64,000 nucleotides of DNA from Neomoorella stamsii (GTDB lineage Bacteria > Bacillota > DSM-521 > Neomoorellales > Neomoorellaceae). Within the stretch, counting starts at the first letter, position 1. Each line of letters starts with the position of its first letter. The notes beneath the pieces were generated by a model, which saw only the letters and a program-made list of their open reading frames with translations, had not been told where the DNA came from and did not search any database. Positions 60,774 through 64,000 of this stretch are shown here, piece by piece. A program made the translations under genes and the position numbers. The stretch covers positions 62,001-126,000 of the forward strand of contig NZ_PVXL01000046.1 in assembly GCF_002995805.1 (NCBI RefSeq), in the 5' to 3' direction.

Positions 60774-61445
60774 TTACAGGCTAATCTGGCCGCGGTAACC
60801 GGCCACAATAAAGAGGACGCCTAAAACCAGCAGAAATAAGCCGCAGGCCACGATTAAATACCGGTAGGCCCGCTGGCTGATAACGCGGCGGCCGGCCGCT
60901 ACTCCTGCAGTAACTAAGGAGTACCAGCCGAGGTCTGATAAAATATGGCCGCTAAAAAAGAAAGCCACCCCGCTGGCACCCAGGCGGGCCGCCTGGGCGA
61001 CAAAAGCGGCGCCGATGGTTGCCCACCAGAGCAACCAGTAAGGGTTGGCCAGGCTGATTAAACCGCCGGCAGTTACTGTACGTAAAGCCGGTCGCGGCGG
61101 CAGGGCCGGGAGATTATCTTTATCTCCCAGCAAGGTAAACTGGAGCTGGCCGGCCATGGCGCTGCGGATCATGTCTGTACCCAGCCATAGTAATACCGCC
61201 CCTCCCAGGACGGCTACCACCCGGCTCACAGTAGGATGGGCCAGGAAGCTGCCCAGGCCGAGGAGGAGCAGAAACAGCATAAGTAATTCCAGGAGGCCGT
61301 GGCCCAGGACCAGGAGAGGGCCGGCGCCGGCTCCCCGCCGGGTACTTTCTTCGATGGCCAGGGTTAATAACGGTCCCGGCATCAGGGCGCCGGAAAGCCC
61401 TACCATAAAGGCGGTAGTGAACAGGGCCAGCAATTCTGCAGTCAA
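60774..61445 (-). CDS. LysE/RhtB-family exporter
   Basis: 223 residues with about six membrane segments. N-terminal signature [22 protein letters not shown] is the LysE family start, with [19 protein letters not shown] in the middle. Exports amino acids or similar compounds; the substrate is unknown. TTG start at 61445 with AGAGGAA upstream. A SigH-consensus promoter overlaps the end of the FAD oxidoreductase gene (61482-61510). Confidence 0.9.
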   Translation of the reverse strand: MTAELLALFTTAFMVGLSGALMPGPLLTLAIEESTRRGAGAGPLLVLGHGLLELLMLFLLLLGLGSFLAHPTVSRVVAVLGGAVLLWLGTDMIRSAMAGQLQFTLLGDKDNLPALPPRPALRTVTAGGLISLANPYWLLWWATIGAAFVAQAARLGASGVAFFFSGHILSDLGWYSLVTAGVAAGRRVISQRAYRYLIVACGLFLLVLGVLFIVAGYRGQISL

Positions 61446-61481
61446 AAGGTTCCTCTCCTCGAAAATAATAATTTTAAGTTA

Positions 61482-61510
61482 TTATTCGGCACCTGGCGCC
61501 TTTTTCCTCC
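61482..61510 (-). promoter_or_regulatory. SigH-consensus promoter of lysE-ylbF
   Basis: On the minus strand GGAGGAAAA (61502-61510), an 11-bp spacer and GCCGAATAA (61482-61490): no mismatch. It lies inside the last codons of the FAD oxidoreductase gene (ending Gly-Ala-Glu), so coding constraint may contribute. Confidence 0.5.
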
Positions 61511-62786
61511 CTAACAATGGTACGGAAAAAATACCGGCCAGGTCAGCCACCCTTTTCCTGATAACCTCCCGGTCGGTAGTGTAGAGTTCCAGATTTTGCA
61601 TGCGCTTAAAATAGACGGACCCGGAAAAGGTAAAACGCTGGTAGAGCCCATCACCCTTATCCACCTGGCGGCTGGTATAGACAATTATATCACCTACAGC
61701 CAGGGTAGAAGGCAAAACCAGGAGTTCCCTCCCTGCCAGGAGGCGCACAGCGTTATGACCGGCCAGGGTCCCGGTGACAATGGCCTCGGTATGGCCGACA
61801 AAGGGACCAGCCTTTTCCCCGGCACAGAAAACATTGGCCAGGCCTCGTACCTTTAAAGTATCATCCCGGGGTACCATGGCCAGGAAGCGTACCGAATTGC
61901 CGATGCCGCCGGCATAGGGGTCTTCAAAGCGGGCGTTTTCCAGGCCGGCTACCCGTCGCAGAGCTTCCAGGGGGAAAAAGGGAGCCATGAGTTTGGCGTG
62001 ACCGGTATCCAGGAGGATAACGTTGGCCGCATACTCGGGCAGGGCATACTGCTGGCAGGCCTTGCGCTGGAGCAGTTCGCCTTTACCCGGCAGGTCGGAT
62101 GGCACGGGCAAGACGGCCATTCCCTTTTCCTCCAGTTCGGACACCAGCCAGGGTGCCAGGGAACCTTTATGAAGCTTGCAGGAACCGCTTAAGGCTCCGC
62201 GGCCGCCACCTCGTCTCAAGGCGGCATATTCCTTCACCCCTGCCAGGGCGGCCAGGCCCAGGCGGCCGCCAAAGGTGGGGCAGCGGTAGATGCACATGGC
62301 ACAGCCATTGCCGTAACGGCGGCAGTTGGCTGGCGGCCCCGCCGTACCGGTGGCGTCGATAAAGGCTTCACCGTGGTAAGTCCGGCCCCCTTCGGTATGA
62401 ACAGCCTGAAGGCTGTTGCCCGCCACCTGGACGGCAGTCACCCAGCTTAAAGTACGTACCTCAACGCCGGCTTCCTGCAAAGCCTGCCGGACCAGGGGTT
62501 CAATGCGGGCCACGTCGTAAAGCCAGGCATGGCGGTGGCCGGCAAAATGTATATTACGGTGCCGGGTAACACTGTCGGTAAGCTGGAACAACCTCCCACC
62601 GCCCAGGGCAATCATTTCCTCCGCCGCCGTAAAACGGCCATTATTGCGCATAATCCCCCCCACCAAGCCGGTACCCAGGAGCATATCCGTTCGCTCCAGG
62701 AGGGTTACCTCCGCGCCTGCCTGGCGGGCGGCCAGGGCCGCCGCACAGCCCGCCCAGCCACCACCTGCTACGACTACCCGGGGCAT
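61482..62786 (-). CDS. FAD-dependent oxidoreductase with a cysteine cluster
   Basis: 434 residues. The dinucleotide-binding motif VVAGGGWAGCAAALAARQ starts the protein, and NVFCAGEKAGPFVGHTEAIVTGTLAGHNAVRLL near residue 330 is the second FAD block, as in GidA/TrmFO-like proteins. A cluster C155-x6-C162-x2-C165-x3-C169 (NGCAMCIYRCP) lies in the middle; it could hold a metal or iron-sulfur site. It is not a canonical TrmFO. The substrate is unknown. The ATG at 62786 has AGGAAGGATGG upstream. The gene is monocistronic between two terminators/promoters. Confidence 0.78.
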   Translation of the reverse strand: MPRVVVAGGGWAGCAAALAARQAGAEVTLLERTDMLLGTGLVGGIMRNNGRFTAAEEMIALGGGRLFQLTDSVTRHRNIHFAGHRHAWLYDVARIEPLVRQALQEAGVEVRTLSWVTAVQVAGNSLQAVHTEGGRTYHGEAFIDATGTAGPPANCRRYGNGCAMCIYRCPTFGGRLGLAALAGVKEYAALRRGGGRGALSGSCKLHKGSLAPWLVSELEEKGMAVLPVPSDLPGKGELLQRKACQQYALPEYAANVILLDTGHAKLMAPFFPLEALRRVAGLENARFEDPYAGGIGNSVRFLAMVPRDDTLKVRGLANVFCAGEKAGPFVGHTEAIVTGTLAGHNAVRLLAGRELLVLPSTLAVGDIIVYTSRQVDKGDGLYQRFTFSGSVYFKRMQNLELYTTDREVIRKRVADLAGIFSVPLLGRKKAPGAE

Positions 62787-62819
62787 GTTAAGGCCACCAT
62801 CCTTCCTGCTCCAGTATAT

Positions 62820-62852
62820 TAAAAAACCCGGCGCCTGCGCACCGGGTTTTTC
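62820..62852. terminator. Bidirectional terminator after the cation antiporter gene
   Basis: AAAACCCGG (62823-62831) and CCGGGTTTT (62842-62850) form a 9-bp stem flanked by A-tract and T-tract, so it can work in both directions. It lies between the antiporter and the FAD oxidoreductase gene. Confidence 0.88.
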
Positions 62853-62879
62853 CTGCCATGTAAGGATAAAGCAACTCTT

Positions 62880-63887
62880 TTAGCGGATAAATCCACCAAA
62901 AACTAGGAGGACAAAGATGCCATAGAAAGCGCCGCCACCCACCAGGGTGTAGGGCGTCAGGTATTTCTTGCGGCTGATCTGCAGGAAGACCAGGCCGGCG
63001 GAAACAATAGCCAGTATGGCACTGATTAACGCTCCCTGGGTTAACTCCCAGCTGGTCATGGTGATACCCAACGCCGGGATCACCGAACTCTGGAAGACCA
63101 TGGCACCGGTAATATTGCCCAGGGCCAGGGTATCCTTGCCGCGGCCCACCCAGATGATGCTGTTAAATTTCTCCGGCAGCTCCGTGGCTATGGGGGCAAT
63201 AATGAGGGCCAGGACAAAGGGCGGGATACCCATAATCCGTGCCAGGTCTTCCACCCCGTTGACGAAGAGGCGGGCGCCGCCGACAATCATCCCCAGAGAC
63301 AGGATAACCTGGGCTAAAATGACCAGTGTAGCAGGATCGGCCGCCTTCCGGGCCAGGTAAAGGGAATTCAGTTCCTCCCCTTCTTCCAGGGTATGGCCGT
63401 TGGTGACCGTCAGGTAAGCATAGGTAGCATAGGCTATCACCAGCCCAATAGCAATTATTTGCTTCCAGATGTGGGCCCCCAGGAAAGAGGCCAGGACGGC
63501 CACGGCATAAACGCAGAGAAAGAAACTTAAATCGCGGCCCATGGTCCTGGTATCCAGGTTCATTTTGGGGAAATTGGGCCGGCGACTGCGATAAGCAATC
63601 ACGGCAATACCTGTAATGAAGAAGGCCAGGGTACTGAGCATAAAGGGCGCCCCCAGGATGGCGCCAATGCCTATCTCTTCCCCGGCATGGCCGCCGCCGC
63701 CGAAGAGAATAGCAATAATCGGGATCATCGTTTCCGGTAGGGCGGTACCCACGGCTGCCAGGATGCTCCCCACGGCGCCTTCAGTTAGTTTTAGTTTCTT
63801 CCCCAGCCATTCGATACCGTTGGTAAACCCCTCGGCCCCCACAAGGATAACTCCCAGGCTGATTAAAAGCAAGGCTACATCCAGCAT
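62880..63887 (-). CDS. Na+/Ca2+ exchanger family (YrbG-type) cation antiporter
   Basis: 335 residues, about ten membrane segments in two inverted halves. Each half has a signature: GAVGSILAAVGTALPETMIPIIAI (first) and LALIIAPIATELPEKFNSIIWVGRGKDTLALGNITGA (second), where the PE residues bind the cation. Members exchange Na+ or H+ for Ca2+. ATG at 63887 with AAGGGGAGAAA upstream. Monocistronic, with a terminator downstream; the upstream 113 bp hold another gene's terminator. Confidence 0.92.
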   Translation of the reverse strand: MLDVALLLISLGVILVGAEGFTNGIEWLGKKLKLTEGAVGSILAAVGTALPETMIPIIAILFGGGGHAGEEIGIGAILGAPFMLSTLAFFITGIAVIAYRSRRPNFPKMNLDTRTMGRDLSFFLCVYAVAVLASFLGAHIWKQIIAIGLVIAYATYAYLTVTNGHTLEEGEELNSLYLARKAADPATLVILAQVILSLGMIVGGARLFVNGVEDLARIMGIPPFVLALIIAPIATELPEKFNSIIWVGRGKDTLALGNITGAMVFQSSVIPALGITMTSWELTQGALISAILAIVSAGLVFLQISRKKYLTPYTLVGGGAFYGIFVLLVFGGFIR

Positions 63888-63945
63888 AATTTCTCCCCTT
63901 CTCCTTTATATATCTCCTGATTATCCGGTTCCAATGAGGGTAATA

Positions 63946-63981
63946 AAAAAACCTTCATCGCCCTACATGGCGGTGAAGGTC
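63946..63981 (-). terminator. Terminator of a gene beyond the right edge
   Basis: ACCTTCATCGCC (63951-63962) and GGCGGTGAAGGT (63969-63980) form a 12-bp stem (one G-U); the minus strand continues TTTTTTATT. The gene it ends lies outside the window. Confidence 0.9.
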
Positions 63982-64000
63982 TCGCGCGTTACCTGCCAGG

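Noticed and set aside
1-64000. tRNA, rRNA, CRISPR arrays, insertion sequences, prophage
   Set aside because: No cloverleaf, regular spacer-repeat array, transposase or phage gene could be seen on either strand.

Overview
The window reads as chromosome of a thermophilic, spore-forming, acetogenic Firmicute, most likely Moorella (M. thermoacetica or a close relative). The reasons are the complete division/cell-wall (dcw) cluster fused to spoIIGA-sigE-sigG, meso-DAP-type MurE, many TTG and GTG starts, and a PduL-type phosphotransacetylase next to ileS. The genus call is an inference from gene order and family knowledge. Almost everything is transcribed on the minus strand; the clear plus-strand genes are a radical SAM gene (44420-45751) and a small DUF1540 gene (5442-5645). 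I saw no rRNA, tRNA, CRISPR array or transposase.

Reading right to left (the direction of transcription), 53-64 kb holds housekeeping and signalling genes: a cation/Ca2+ antiporter, an FAD oxidoreductase, a LysE exporter, a YlbF-family protein, a PerR-like regulator with its own operator, a large FapA/DUF342 protein, a Crp-type regulator, a 42-codon small ORF, an OmpR/histidine-kinase pair, an FmdB zinc ribbon and a membrane TPR protein. From 52.8 to 45.8 kb lies a compact six-gene operon: a UroD/MtaA-like protein, a sugar-type ABC importer (permease, double ATPase, lipoprotein), a second UroD/MtaA-like protein and a LacI regulator. It has a near-ideal SigH-type promoter and a perfect palindromic operator. 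Both UroD-like proteins keep the His-X-Cys...Cys zinc ligands of MtaA-type methyltransferases, so this looks like uptake plus methyl-transfer catabolism of an unknown small molecule.

The 39-45 kb stretch is accessory: the radical SAM gene, a ROK kinase, a decayed tctA with its promoter still intact, a LarA-like lactate racemase, a ThiS-like sulfur carrier and a MetE-like zinc methyltransferase-fold protein.

From 38.9 to 19.4 kb runs the dcw operon: mraZ, rsmH, ftsL, spoVD, murE, murF, mraY, murD, ftsW, murG, murC, murB, murA, divIB, sbp, ftsA, ftsZ. It starts at a SigH-type promoter followed by five GTGG boxes with 10-11 bp spacing (MraZ sites). Then come spoIIGA-sigE behind a Spo0A-style promoter with a 21-bp spacer, sigG behind a consensus SigF/SigG promoter, spoIIR, and the ylm genes (ymxH, pgeF, yggS, sepF, proC, yggT, divIVA). 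After these are ileS, pduL, sporulation-associated small genes, thiD, lspA, an RluD-type synthase, a DUF2007 gene, a permuted methyltransferase and an AEC transporter. The left edge cuts a winged-helix protein.

The parts easiest to miss are in the gaps. They include a roughly 260-bp repeat present twice whose closing stem covaries (a candidate structured RNA), a second palindromic repeat family, a heptanucleotide repeat at gene ends, and a recurrent bipartite SigH-like promoter. That promoter matches the SigH consensus exactly at five sites, always with an 11-bp spacer, and with one to two mismatches at several more. All motif finding was done by eye, without any search.
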